A stretch of 64,000 bases of DNA from Diadophis punctatus similis (Eukaryota > Chordata > Lepidosauria > Squamata > Dipsadidae): positions 48,050,778-48,114,777 of the forward strand of contig JALIGW010000002.1 of the NCBI GenBank assembly GCA_023053685.1. Direction: 5' to 3'. Under the pieces are notes generated by a model. It was not told the DNA's origin. It saw nothing but the letters and a program-made list of their open reading frames with translations, and ran no database searches. The number at the start of each line of letters is the position of its first letter. The first letter of the stretch is position 1. The translations under genes were made by a program, and so were the position numbers. Positions 25,796 to 34,674 of this stretch are shown one piece after another.

Positions 25796-25959
25796 CAATG
25801 GAGCCAATTAACTAGAGAAGTGATGGGTTTCCTTTCTTTGTTTGTGTTCAGATGAAAACTATGTAACCACCTATCTGGGATTCTTTATTTTAGGAGAAAA
25901 TCTATCTATGAATTGCCACCAATTTAACAGTAATAATTAATAATCTTTGTTTCAAAATT

Positions 25960-26040
25960 CTGCAACAAGCAGGGGTTAGGCTTGATATCCTAAATGGCCT
26001 TTTCAATTTTATGAGTCTATAATTCAGTTATTCTAATCTT
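25960..26040 (+). mobile_element. LINE 3' end fragment (CR1/L3-like)
   Basis: 'gcaacaagcaggggttagg' to 'tatgagtctataattcag' corresponds to the '...agcaggggttggactaga...ccaactct' end of a CR1/L3-like squamate LINE. The same tail in reverse is used by the short SINE at 42524-42675. Confidence 0.4.
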
Positions 26041-26332
26041 GAACGTATAGAAGAAGAGCTGTTCTAACATGGGGTAGCCCCAAATTAAAAGAGGCCTAAT
26101 AGCATTTTCTGACTAGCAAATTTGATTAAAGGCATGGAGATTATAAAGGATTATTTAGAATAATAATAGCATAAGTTAGTTGGAAAAAGCACTATCAGAA
26201 TCCTACTAATATATGATTCTAATCTGACTCCCTTCCTGTTCCTGCCTCTTTTTTTCAAATCTTGGAGCAGAAGGGCTGCAACAATATGAGGGAATCGTCT
26301 TGGAAGATAGGAGGGAAGTATGGCATCGTAGA

Positions 26333-26333
<1 letters not shown>

Positions 26334-26410
<77 letters not shown>

Positions 26411-26440
26411 AGGGAGAGGGAGAGGGAGAGGGAGAGGGAG
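26334..26440. repeat. (AG)n then (GGGAGA)n microsatellite
   Basis: About 66 bp of AG followed by about seven GGGAGA units. Confidence 0.95.
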
Positions 26441-26544
26441 TGTGTTTCATGGACTGTAAATGCAAGGAAGGAGAGATGTACTTTCAGACTTGCAAGATTT
26501 TGTTAATGTAACTTTACAATAAAGATAAACCTAATATTTTAGGA

Positions 26545-26968
26545 CAGTGATGGCGAACCTTTTTTCCCTCGGGTGCCAAAATAGTGCGCACAGGCGCTAT
26601 CGCACGCTTGTGCGTGCCCACACCCATAATTCAAAGCCCCCCACTTGACCCACCCCCCTCTGCATGAGTGCGTGACCCCCCCACTCCCCCATTTCCCAAC
26701 TTCCAGTGGGCCCGGTAGGCCCATTTTTTGCCCTCCGCAGGCTCCAGAGGCTTTCTTGGAACTTGGGGAGGGCGAAAACACTCCCCCCGCCACCCCGGAT
26801 GCCCTCCGGAGGCCAAAATTGTCCTCCCAGAGCCTCCACGCGAGCCAAAAATCAGCTGGCGTGCACGCACATGCGCGCTGGAGCTGAGCTAGGGCAACGG
26901 CTCACGTGCCGGCAGATATGGCTCCGCGTGCCACCTGTGGCACCCGTGCCATAGGTTCGCCATCACTG
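26545..26968. mobile_element. hAT-type MITE, family B
   Basis: 424 bp with ends CAGTGATGGCGAACC and GGTTCGCCATCACTG, a perfect 15-bp inverted repeat. Exact 8-bp target duplication 'ttttagga' at 26537-26544 and 26969-26976. The interior is GC-rich; the frames inside on both strands are non-coding. A related copy lies at 59702-59962. Confidence 0.93.
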
Positions 26969-26976
26969 TTTTAGGA

Positions 26977-27140
26977 TATGCTTCATGTCTGGACTACCTT
27001 AGAAGGTTGACAATAGGTTTCATTAATAGAATCTATGACAACCAACCAGGAAAGGCGAAGGAAGACAGCTCAGATTGAGAACAAGAATAAAGAGTCTCTT
27101 GTGCTTATACGCTGCATGCTGAATTCTATTTTTTTTTTAG
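26977..27140. other. No recognised feature
   Basis: Short gap between the MITE and the open frame at 27150. It ends in a T-tract plus AG at 27140. Confidence 0.4.
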
Positions 27141-27149
27141 GTACAAACC

Positions 27150-27323
27150 ATGCCCCCAGCATCAAGAGAACTGAAGGTTGGGAATGAAGACACGGTGTGT
27201 GTGTGGCATACATATGATAATGCTAACCACGATGAACAGCTGCTTGGTGGGCAAGAGTGGGACAACTATGGTTCACCAGATTGTGCTACTGACATTTTCA
27301 GTGTGAAAATATATTTACCTTAA
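27150..27323 (+). CDS. Short open frame of unknown status, splice-acceptor-like start
   Basis: 57 codons from ATG 27150 to TAA 27321. Directly upstream (27129-27140) is a 10-T tract ending in AG, like a splice acceptor, and the frame is open from that AG to the stop. The composition is mixed and protein-like (Asp/Glu/Asn/Gly-rich, two Trp, two Cys), unlike the low-complexity frames nearby. No family is recognised. There is a TAG in frame at the AG itself, so without splicing the ATG would be the start. A chance frame of this size is quite possible. Confidence 0.2.
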   Translation: MPPASRELKVGNEDTVCVWHTYDNANHDEQLLGGQEWDNYGSPDCATDIFSVKIYLP

Positions 27324-28931
27324 ATGCTCATCTGTCAATCTGACCAGTTATATCTTTTCAAAGAGTTTAATGAAAAAGAACTGTAGTGAATGGCTGTACT
27401 GAGATTGCCCTCTTTTGAGAAAGAAACTCTGTGAATCATAGTTAACAATCTGCTAAACGTTGTTTCACCCAACTAGTCACATCTTATTTGGAACTGCACA
27501 ATTATCTAGTGAGAAATGGAAATTATCCAAGTTCTTCCCTCAGTGGTATTTCTGAATTGTCTGTCAGATCTTTTCTAAAGTAACAAGTATCATACTTCTT
27601 TTTTTCCTCAAATATTCTTTGCAATTAATCTGTTAAGTAAAGCCTGTATAAGGGTTGTTTCCATCTCCTGTATTAATTATCATTATCTTAAGAAGACAGA
27701 TTTTCCATTTTAAAGTCACCTATGCTTGAGTGTTTGAAAAAGAGGTTAAATATGCTAGAAAGAACTTGGAAAACATGCTCAAAATTATGAAAAGATTAAG
27801 AATGCAATGCAGGCAATTTTGTTTGTAGTCTGGGTTATTGCTCTGCCTGTAACAGGGACGCAAACAGATGAAATGAAGAAATTATTCATTAGACTGAGGC
27901 TCTGCTGCAGCCTAATTTTTCCCCTTGACCCAAAGAATAAAGTGATAGTCATGCTGAGTACATAAAAACCTTTTTATTAGTTATTTAAAAGCTCACAATC
28001 ACAGTGTAGTTTTACTTATTTACAGTATATACATTGATGTTATGAGTAAGCAAGTTTAGGAGAAATGTATTGTAAAACCAGTTAACCAGAACAGTCTTTT
28101 TATCTATAGAGCTTGGTTTCTAGTCAATTGGCTTGACTAGAAGGAAGAATTAAAGAGTTCACTAAACTTGTATGCTGCTTAACTGAATCCAGGAGCTTTG
28201 CAGATATATTGCATTTTAGGGTTTGTGCCTTTTATTCTCATCACACTGTCTCTTATCAAAAGAGTTGACAATTTTTTGGAGCAGTAATTCAAATGAAGCA
28301 TCCGAGGACTCCTGTTGGACTTTTGATGTGGAAACAAGGCTTTTAGTGAGATCAAATATCTCACTTAAAAAACAATAGTACTTTGGTAAGCTACAGTCAC
28401 ATACAATAATCAGGCATATTGAGCCAGCTACCTTAGGAGCTCAATAATAGAAGAAGAGGGTTGCAGAGAGTGAGAGGGTTTTTTTGGGGGGAAGGCAGAG
28501 TTGTATAAGTCACTTGGTCTGTGTTGTTTTGCTTATATGAAGGTGCTGCACTTTTGTTCTTGTTAAAAACATTCAAATAGTAGATTAGTTGAAAGGCTTA
28601 GATCAGAGTTCAAAAAGCCTTGGACTGGCTCCAAATACAACCAAATGTATAGCCACTTTTAATTACACCTAAATTATAAAAGTAACATATAACAAAACTG
28701 AGGCACTATTGGAAAATTATCCTTAGCGTAATACTAAGGAACCATTGAGAAATAAGTCCTGCAAAATAATGGTTTAATTTATAATCTATCATCCCAACTG
28801 CAAAGATTTATCACCCCAAAGGCTCTTCTTGGGTATTCAGTTTATGGGATCTGGACTAGAAGTGGAGCAACCAGGAGAAAATGACTAATCTCAAGTAATT
28901 CATTCAATTTCAGAGTAGAGTAGACATGAAT
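27324..28931. other. Unrecognised AT-rich flank of the DIRS element
   Basis: About 1.6 kb without recognised repeats. Confidence 0.4.
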
Positions 28932-28967
28932 AGGGCGTTGTCTTCTTGCTGAACGCCCCTTCTCGTA

Positions 28968-29070
28968 GGGTGGAGCTAGCCTCCAAGAATGGGATGACAC
29001 ATTCCACAGCCAATCAGGACTGAGTCTGCTATCATATAAAAAGCTGCCCTCCATTGCTATTCCCCCTCTT
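28968..29070. repeat. DIRS left inverted terminal repeat
   Basis: 103 bp, identical or nearly so to the reverse complement of 33472-33574. Carries a TATA-like 'catataaaaag' near 29034-29044 facing inward on the plus strand. Confidence 0.92.
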
Positions 29071-29137
29071 GAGACGAAGGGCAGGAGCAGACCACGGTGT
29101 ATTCCCGAATTTTGATACACCCCCCATCTGGGAGGGA

Positions 29138-29231
29138 CTTGGAGGCTAGCTCCACCCTACGAGAAGGGGCGTTCAGCAAGAAGACAACGCCCTTTCTCCC
29201 TAGTGGGTGGAGCTAGCCTCCAAGAATGGGA
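29138..29231. repeat. DIRS internal complementary region
   Basis: 29138-29193 (56 bp) is the reverse complement of the left end 28932-28987. 29194-29231 (38 bp) is the reverse complement of the right end 33548-33585. The two parts abut with no gap, so the region copies the head-to-tail junction of the two element ends. In the DIRS model it templates closure of the circular DNA intermediate. Confidence 0.92.
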
Positions 29232-29252
29232 CGTACCAAAGCCGTACAGTCC

Positions 29253-30734
29253 CTAGGGGGGGCATGATGTTGTAATGCCCAGGTCCGCCGGTTGAGCTAC
29301 TGCTTGCAACACATGGCGGCCAAAGTCAGCATCTGCCGAGGCGAAGGTGTCCACTTTGTAGTGGCGTATGAAGGGTTTCGGGGAGGACCAGGTCGCTGCC
29401 CGGCACACCTCCTCGATTGAGGCGCGTGTCGTCCAAGCCGCTGTAGTAGCCGCGCTCCTGGTGGAGTGCGCTGTCAATGGACTGGGGCACGGAAGGCTCA
29501 GTTGCCTGTAGGCTGCTGCGATAACCTCGCGGATCCAGCGCCCCACCATCGCCGGCGATGCCTTCTGCCCGACGGAAGGTGAGGCAAACCCGACGAGGAG
29601 GGCCTCTGATCTACGAAACGAAGCCGTCCGCTGGACATACACTTCCACCGCCCTACGGACATCCAGGGTATGCCATGTCTGCTGATCTGCCGTGGAAGGA
29701 TGTGGGTGAAACGCCGGAAGAATCAGCTCCTGGGCCCGGTGGAAGTGCGAGTTCACCTTTGGTACGAACGTCGGGTCCGTGCGGAGGACGACCCTGTCTG
29801 GGTAGAAGATGCAAAGATCCTCTCGGATGGACAGGGCCGCGATCTCGGAAATCCGCCTTGCCGACGTAATGGCGATCAAAAAGGTGACTTTCAGCGTCAA
29901 AAACCGAAGATGTACCGTTGTCAAGGGCTCGTATGGAGAGACGGTCAAAGACAACAGGACCTTCTGGAGGTCCCAGGTGGGAAACCGATGTACTACTGGT
30001 GGGGCCACGTTGGCAGCCGCCTTGAGGAAACGTCGAACAAGGAAGTGGCCGGACAAGGGCTCGTGCCCCGGGCAGGATAGAACCGTGGATAGCGCTGCCA
30101 CCTGCCGACGCAAGGTGTTCGGCGCCAGCCCTTTGACCAGACCGGCTTGAAGGAACCGCAGAACCTGAATGACCGAGAGGTCCACAGGGCACAGGGAGGC
30201 CTCCGCACACCAGTTGCAAAACACCTTCCAGGTGGAGTTGTAGACCCGGATCGTCGACTCCCGACGGGACGAGAGAAGGGTGCGGATGACGTCCTCTGGA
30301 ACACCGCGGAGCATCAGCGTGCGCCGCTCAAGTGCCAGGCAGTCAGTTGATACCAGTGCGGATCTGGATGCATCACTGACCCCTGGGAGAGCGACGACGC
30401 GGTCGGCGGAATCCGCCAAGGAGGGCTGATGGATAGCGACCTGAGATCCGCGAACCAGGTCCTCCTCGGCCAATGAGGAGCCAGGAGAATCACCTCCGCT
30501 TCCTCCGAGATAATCTTGCGGATCACCCGCGGAATGAGGGGCAGGGGAGGGAACGCGTAGAGGAGACCCCTCGGCCAGGGGCAACGAAGCGCATCCACCC
30601 CTTCTGCCCCGCGAGCGTAATACCGGCAAAAGAATCGCGGGAGCTTCGCATTGAGGGGAGTTGCAAACAGATCGACCTGCGGAGGGCCGAATCTGAGAGA
30701 GAGGTCCCGGAAGAGATCCTGATGTAGACTCCAT
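29253..30734 (-). CDS. Tyrosine recombinase (DIRS YR)
   Basis: 493 codons, fully open. The protein would insert the circular cDNA by site-specific recombination, replacing the DDE integrase of LTR elements. Residues 139-493 hold the recombinase: an N-terminal SAM-like part (about 139-235, 'TIRVYNSTWKVFCNWC'), then the catalytic domain with Arg293/294 ('TSARRISEIAAL'), the H-x-x-R box at His423/Arg426 ('TAHSTRSAATTAAW'), Trp449 in the place of the second His/Trp, and nucleophile Tyr459 ('FIRHYKVDTF'). All expected catalytic residues are present. Residues 1-138 are low-complexity (Pro/Ser/Gly/Arg) and overlap the methyltransferase-like frame, so the real start may lie nearer 30320; I kept the longest start. 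The stop lies just beyond the internal complementary region. Confidence 0.9.
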   Translation of the reverse strand: MESTSGSLPGPLSQIRPSAGRSVCNSPQCEAPAILLPVLRSRGRRGGCASLPLAEGSPLRVPSPAPHSAGDPQDYLGGSGGDSPGSSLAEEDLVRGSQVAIHQPSLADSADRVVALPGVSDASRSALVSTDCLALERRTLMLRGVPEDVIRTLLSSRRESTIRVYNSTWKVFCNWCAEASLCPVDLSVIQVLRFLQAGLVKGLAPNTLRRQVAALSTVLSCPGHEPLSGHFLVRRFLKAAANVAPPVVHRFPTWDLQKVLLSLTVSPYEPLTTVHLRFLTLKVTFLIAITSARRISEIAALSIREDLCIFYPDRVVLRTDPTFVPKVNSHFHRAQELILPAFHPHPSTADQQTWHTLDVRRAVEVYVQRTASFRRSEALLVGFASPSVGQKASPAMVGRWIREVIAAAYRQLSLPCPSPLTAHSTRSAATTAAWTTRASIEEVCRAATWSSPKPFIRHYKVDTFASADADFGRHVLQAVAQPADLGITTSCPP

Positions 30735-30754
30735 TCTGCCGAATCCACCTTGTT
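30314..30754 (-). pseudogene. DIRS methyltransferase-like C-terminal segment, cut off by a stop
   Basis: In the same frame as RT/RNase H, directly after a TGA at 30755-30757. It encodes about 146 residues with 'DLFATPLNAKLPRFFCRY' and 'LLYAFPPLPLIPRVI' (about residues 25-75), the signature of the Dam-like methyltransferase domain that follows RNase H in DIRS elements. Function in these elements is unproven. The TGA would fit a C-to-T change at a CpG. Without readthrough the domain is not made as part of the polyprotein; reinitiation at the Met codon 30748 is possible in principle. Its last 421 bp overlap the recombinase frame. Confidence 0.75.
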
Positions 30755-32248
30755 TCAGCTGAGCCAGTCCGCAGTTCGATTTGAGTCCCCGGAGATGTGT
30801 TCCGCTCTAAGGGACAGCAGATTGTCCTCCGCCCATAGGCCAAGGGCTTTGGCCTCTGCCATCAGGTCCCGGGATACCGTGCCCCCCTGCCGATTGACGT
30901 GGGCCTTCGCCGTCACGTTGTCGGTCAGGAGGAGCACATGGCGGTTCGTCAGGGAAGTTCCGAAGTGTTGCGAGGCGAGGAATGCTGCCCTCAGCTCGAG
31001 GAAGTTGATACTGAGCTGTGCCTCTGATGGTGTCCAGGTTCCCTGAGCCACCTGGTCCAAGGAGTGTCCGCCCCATCCTTGCAAGCTGGCGTCCGTCGTC
31101 ACGGTCACCCTCGGGGGTTCGTTGAAGCAACTCCCTTTGGTCAGGGCCGGAGAGCGCCACCACTGTAGGGACCGCCGGACGGGTGATGGGAGGTGCACCT
31201 TGGCCGAAGACGTGATCCGTTGAGTTCTCTGAAACAGTAAGAGAAACCATTGAAGGTCTCTGGAGTGTAGTTGAGCCCAGGGGGTGATATGTATTGCCGA
31301 GTTCATCTTGCCCAAAAGGGAGGACAAGAGGTTTATTGGAACCCGGTCGAGACCCTCAATCCGTCGCACGAGGGCCGACAGGCTATCCTGTCGTTCCTGG
31401 GACAAATAAATCCTACATTCCAGAGAGTCAATGACTGCCCCTAGATGAGTGATTCTAGTTGTGGGTGACAGCTGACTCTTCTCAAGGTTAACAGAGAAGC
31501 CATGAAGGCGAAGAGTGTCCAGTGTGAGCTGAACATCGGCCCTGGTCTGGGGAAGTGATGACCCTTGGACGAGAATGTCGTCCAGATAACACTGGAGCCT
31601 AACCGGGATTGCCCTCAGATGGGCGGACAGTGCCGCCAGCAGTTTTGTGAACACCCGGGGCGCGGAGGAGAGGCCAAATGGAAGGGCTAAATACTGGTAA
31701 TGCTCCTCCAAGTAAGCAAACCGAAGGTACTTCTGGTGGGAGGGCCGGATAGGAACATGGAGATACGCCTCTGTGAGGTCGATGGATGCCATGAAATCCC
31801 CCTCCTGGACACCGGAAATAATGGACTGCAAGGTGGTCATTTTAAACTTCTTGTAACACAAGTATTTATTGAGACGCTTTAGATCAAGGACAGCTCTCCA
31901 CCCGCCTGAGGACTTCTCAACGAGGAATAAGATGGAATAGAAGCCCTGGCCCCGCTGGTCCACCGGCACTGGTTGGATCGCCTCGATGTCAAGGAGGTGC
32001 CGGATGGCGGTCAACATGAGGGACCGCTTCCGGGGGTTAGAGGATCGGGGGCACCTCAGGAAGAACCCCGGGGGGGTGGAGATAAAGTCCAGGGCGAGAC
32101 CCGATGACACGGTCTCGCGAACCCATGCGTCTGTTGTTATGTCCTCCCACCGCCTAGCGAAGAAGCGTAGGCGGCCCCCAATGGGAGGACCGGGTTCGTC
32201 TACTTGTAGCGGCGGAAGGGGCGCCCGCCTGCACCCCGAAAAGGCCAC
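30755..32248 (-). CDS. DIRS reverse transcriptase and RNase H
   Basis: 497 codons. It copies the element RNA into DNA and removes the RNA strand in a gag particle. RT spans about residues 90-300: Asp157 in 'ASIDLTEAYLHVPI', 'LALPFGLSSAPRVF' at about 187-200, and the catalytic 'YLDD' at 221-224. RNase H spans about 380-497: Asp386 ('TTDAS'), Glu418 ('LELR'), Asp443 ('LTDN') and Asp488/Asp494 ('GDSNRTAD'), so all catalytic acids are there. No protease or integrase is present, as in other DIRS elements. The start at 32248 overlaps the gag end by 49 bp in another frame. The frame ends at a premature-looking TGA, with the methyltransferase-like part continuing in frame beyond. Confidence 0.9.
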   Translation of the reverse strand: MAFSGCRRAPLPPLQVDEPGPPIGGRLRFFARRWEDITTDAWVRETVSSGLALDFISTPPGFFLRCPRSSNPRKRSLMLTAIRHLLDIEAIQPVPVDQRGQGFYSILFLVEKSSGGWRAVLDLKRLNKYLCYKKFKMTTLQSIISGVQEGDFMASIDLTEAYLHVPIRPSHQKYLRFAYLEEHYQYLALPFGLSSAPRVFTKLLAALSAHLRAIPVRLQCYLDDILVQGSSLPQTRADVQLTLDTLRLHGFSVNLEKSQLSPTTRITHLGAVIDSLECRIYLSQERQDSLSALVRRIEGLDRVPINLLSSLLGKMNSAIHITPWAQLHSRDLQWFLLLFQRTQRITSSAKVHLPSPVRRSLQWWRSPALTKGSCFNEPPRVTVTTDASLQGWGGHSLDQVAQGTWTPSEAQLSINFLELRAAFLASQHFGTSLTNRHVLLLTDNVTAKAHVNRQGGTVSRDLMAEAKALGLWAEDNLLSLRAEHISGDSNRTADWLS

Positions 32249-33488
32249 TTGCTACTTTGGTCGGATTTAGACTTGTCTTGACCCTGGCCTTGCCTTCCCC
32301 CTGACTGCTGGCGGTTAGTTGTGTACGCCGGTTGTCGATAGTTGCGTCTGGGGAAGGAGGGCGGAGCCAAGGAAGAGGAGGCGGCCTTGTTCTGGGCCTT
32401 ATGTGTGCAGTTGGGGAGCACCTTCCTCTTATCCTTAGATTCGACAAGATAAGGATCTAAGGCCTCAGCAAAAAGGGACTGACCCTTTACAGGGGCGATG
32501 GCCAGGCGCCACTTGTGTCTGCAGTCCACTGGCCAGCTCCGGAGCCAGTGCATGCGACGAGCTACGATAGATGACCCCATAGACCGTGCTGCAAATCGGG
32601 TGGCCTGCAAGGTGGCATCGGATGTAAATTGTGCAGCAGCTACCAGCTTGTTGATATCCTGCCTTGCTCTGGAATCAGTAGCCGGTATGTGGTCCTGGAG
32701 CGCCTTCAGCCACCGAATCGAAGTCCGGCAGAAGAAGGACGCTGTGGCGGAGGCCCGAATGGCCCAGGCGGCAGACTGGTGGGCGCGTTGGAGAGCCTGT
32801 TCGTGCGACAGTCCTCTGGACGCAGGAGTTCCTCCGAATCCCCCGGCATCTGGGCCGAGGTATACAGGGCCTTAATAGGTGGATCGACCGGGGGGACTGG
32901 GAGATGCTGCGCTAAGGCCTGGTCGACGTTAAAAAATCGTTTGTCCAACGTGGATGGTAGGGCCCCAGTGGAAGGAGTGGTCCACTGTTTGAGGACGGAA
33001 TCCACGAATAAATGGGGGGCCGGAATGACCTCCGCTTGGGCGGTGGTCTCCTCGAACAATGGGTCCTCTGCCTCTTCCTCCGTGGGCTTGACTGCCGCGG
33101 AGGTTACCTTGGCCGCTGACTTGGCCTTATGGAGGAGGGACTTAAATAAGGAGGGGTTAAAGAGGCCTGTGGTGACCGGGGCCTCGGGAGCCATGTCCTC
33201 ATCAGCTGAGAGATCCATGTCCTGTGCCAGGTCATCCGGATCACGCAAGGAAATGGGCGAACCCTGCAGGTCATCATCGCCACCTCCCCCATTGAGTCCT
33301 GGATCAGCGACTGGGGCTGAGCGGGATTGCGGTGGAGTGGCTTGGGGCGGATCAGCTGAAGGAGCTGTGGCAGTGGCCTGCTTCAGGCCCGCCTCAATAC
33401 CTGCCTGTAGAATGACAGTTGATATATAAGCAGTGGGAATACACAAGTCCTTTTGACTGCTACTGAGTCGAAAGAGGGGGAATAGCAA
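32200..33488 (-). pseudogene. DIRS gag-like ORF, frameshifted
   Basis: Two frames cover the gag position. 33488 to about 32820 encodes an acidic, Ala/Pro-rich N-terminal part; from about 32820 to 32200 a second frame carries the conserved-looking C-terminal part ('ASFFCRTSIRWLKALQD', then a basic Gly/Arg/Gln-rich tail ending 'GGRPFRRYK'). The frame change lies near 32812-32825, most simply a one-base indel; past it the first frame ends at 32706. DIRS gag proteins lack a strong conserved motif, so the call rests on position, length (about 430 residues over both frames) and the basic tail. The ATG at 33488 lies inside the terminal repeat and only about 12 bases past the TATA-like motif, so the true start or transcript start is uncertain. 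Confidence 0.7.
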
Positions 33489-33574
33489 TGGAGGGCAGCT
33501 TTTTATATGATAGCAGACTCAGTCCTGATTGGCTGTGGAATGTGTCATCCCATTCTTGGAGGCTAGCTCCACCC
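33472..33574. repeat. DIRS right inverted terminal repeat
   Basis: Inverted match to 28968-29070. On the minus strand it has a TATA-like box near 33499-33508 reading into gag, the probable promoter. Confidence 0.92.
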
Positions 33575-33585
33575 ACTAGGGAGAA

Positions 33586-34454
33586 CTGGGTCTCAATGAT
33601 CCTGGTGCAACATTTTCACCATTACACTACACTGGTGCTTGGGCTGAATCTAGCTGCAGTAAATCCTCCAAGAAGCTTTTATGTGCAAGAGGGCCATAAT
33701 CCATGTCTCCATTCTCTTTACTATCATAGTCCAACTCCTCCACACTGCCCCACACAAATCAACAGGACAGAAAATATAATCACATTTACAGCATTGAGTA
33801 GAGATAAGAAAACTTCAGAGCAGATGAACATTCTCTTCCAGCCCTATCTTCCTGAAATGTTTGTAGTGAAGGAAAAAATTGAGAAAAGGAAAGAAAATAG
33901 AGAAAATTCAGAATGATGTCATTCATCTGAATGAATTTTAAGGGCCCTTTTGGACATCTGGAAACCCCATAACTACTGAATGTTCCTTCATTCAGAGTCA
34001 ATATGAGCATCATTATTCACACCTATAGGTATCTGTAGGGAGGGACAATTGGCAACACATGCATTGTGATGATACAACGCAACTTGTGCTTCTAATATGC
34101 CTGTGTGTGATATTTTGATGCAAATACAAAAGGGAAGAAACTGGATTGTGAGATGCCTGAATGTTAAAAGAAATGGGGAATACTGGAAATAATGAAATAA
34201 TGAATATATAGAAGGAAAAGTGAAGAGATTGGACTAGGGTAAAAAAAGGTGAAAATTGAAGGCATATCTGGGTTCACTTATTTCTCTTTGCAATTTGACT
34301 CCAGTTATTATAAAGATGAATTGAATCCAATTCCCTTGTTTCATCCAAACTTTGTGAGATATTGAATGCAATGATATCACAAATATATTTTCCTTTCATA
34401 CCAATTTATTCTGATAAATTGTGCAAGTTTCTGAATGATGCAAAGCCAGTCTGG
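33586..34454. other. No recognised feature
   Basis: AT-rich flank of the DIRS element. A frame on the plus strand from 33488 begins in the terminal repeat and is spurious. Confidence 0.4.
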
Positions 34455-34462
34455 GTCTGACT

Positions 34463-34666
34463 CAGGGGCGGGTTCCTCTTACCTTCTCCTACCGGTGCGC
34501 AATTTCACTTCCGCGCATGCGCAGAGAGCCAAAAACTGTGAAAAATTCCAAAAAAAAAAGATGGCAGCGTGCACGGACTGGCAAAGAAAGCACCGGAGCC
34601 ATTGCGCAATTGGCGGGCCCCTACCGGAGTGGCGGAGTGGACTGCACTGATAAGAACCCACCACTG
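34463..34666. mobile_element. hAT-type MITE, family A
   Basis: 204 bp; starts CAGGGGCGGGTTCC, ends AGAACCCACCACTG. Target duplication 'gtctgact' (34455-34462) and 'atctgact' (34667-34674), 7 of 8. Confidence 0.88.
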
Positions 34667-34674
34667 ATCTGACT

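Larger units (their letters stand above)
28932..33585 (-). mobile_element. DIRS-type tyrosine-recombinase retrotransposon, nearly complete
   Basis: 4654 bp, sense on the minus strand, clearly richer in GC than its flanks. In sense order it carries: right inverted terminal repeat, gag-like ORF, RT/RNase H followed by a methyltransferase-like segment, tyrosine recombinase, internal complementary region, left inverted terminal repeat. This order, the split inverted termini and the YR in place of an integrase define the DIRS group. The termini are set by where the match to the internal region stops (28932 and 33585, uncertain by 1-3 bp). No target duplication is seen, as expected for recombinase insertion. 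Only two coding defects are visible (a frameshift in gag and one TGA), so it is a fairly recent copy. Confidence 0.92.

Noticed and set aside
26597..26954. Several overlapping frames rich in Gly, Pro and Arg
   Set aside because: They lie inside a hAT MITE and reflect GC-rich non-coding sequence. The same applies to frames at 59338-60036 and 62174-62685.
32629..33429. 266-codon frame on the plus strand
   Set aside because: Antisense shadow of the GC-rich gag-like frame of the DIRS element, with no recognisable domain.
33488..33916. 142-codon frame on the plus strand
   Set aside because: Its first 30 codons are DIRS terminal repeat, found also at 28980-29060, and the rest is unique AT-rich DNA.
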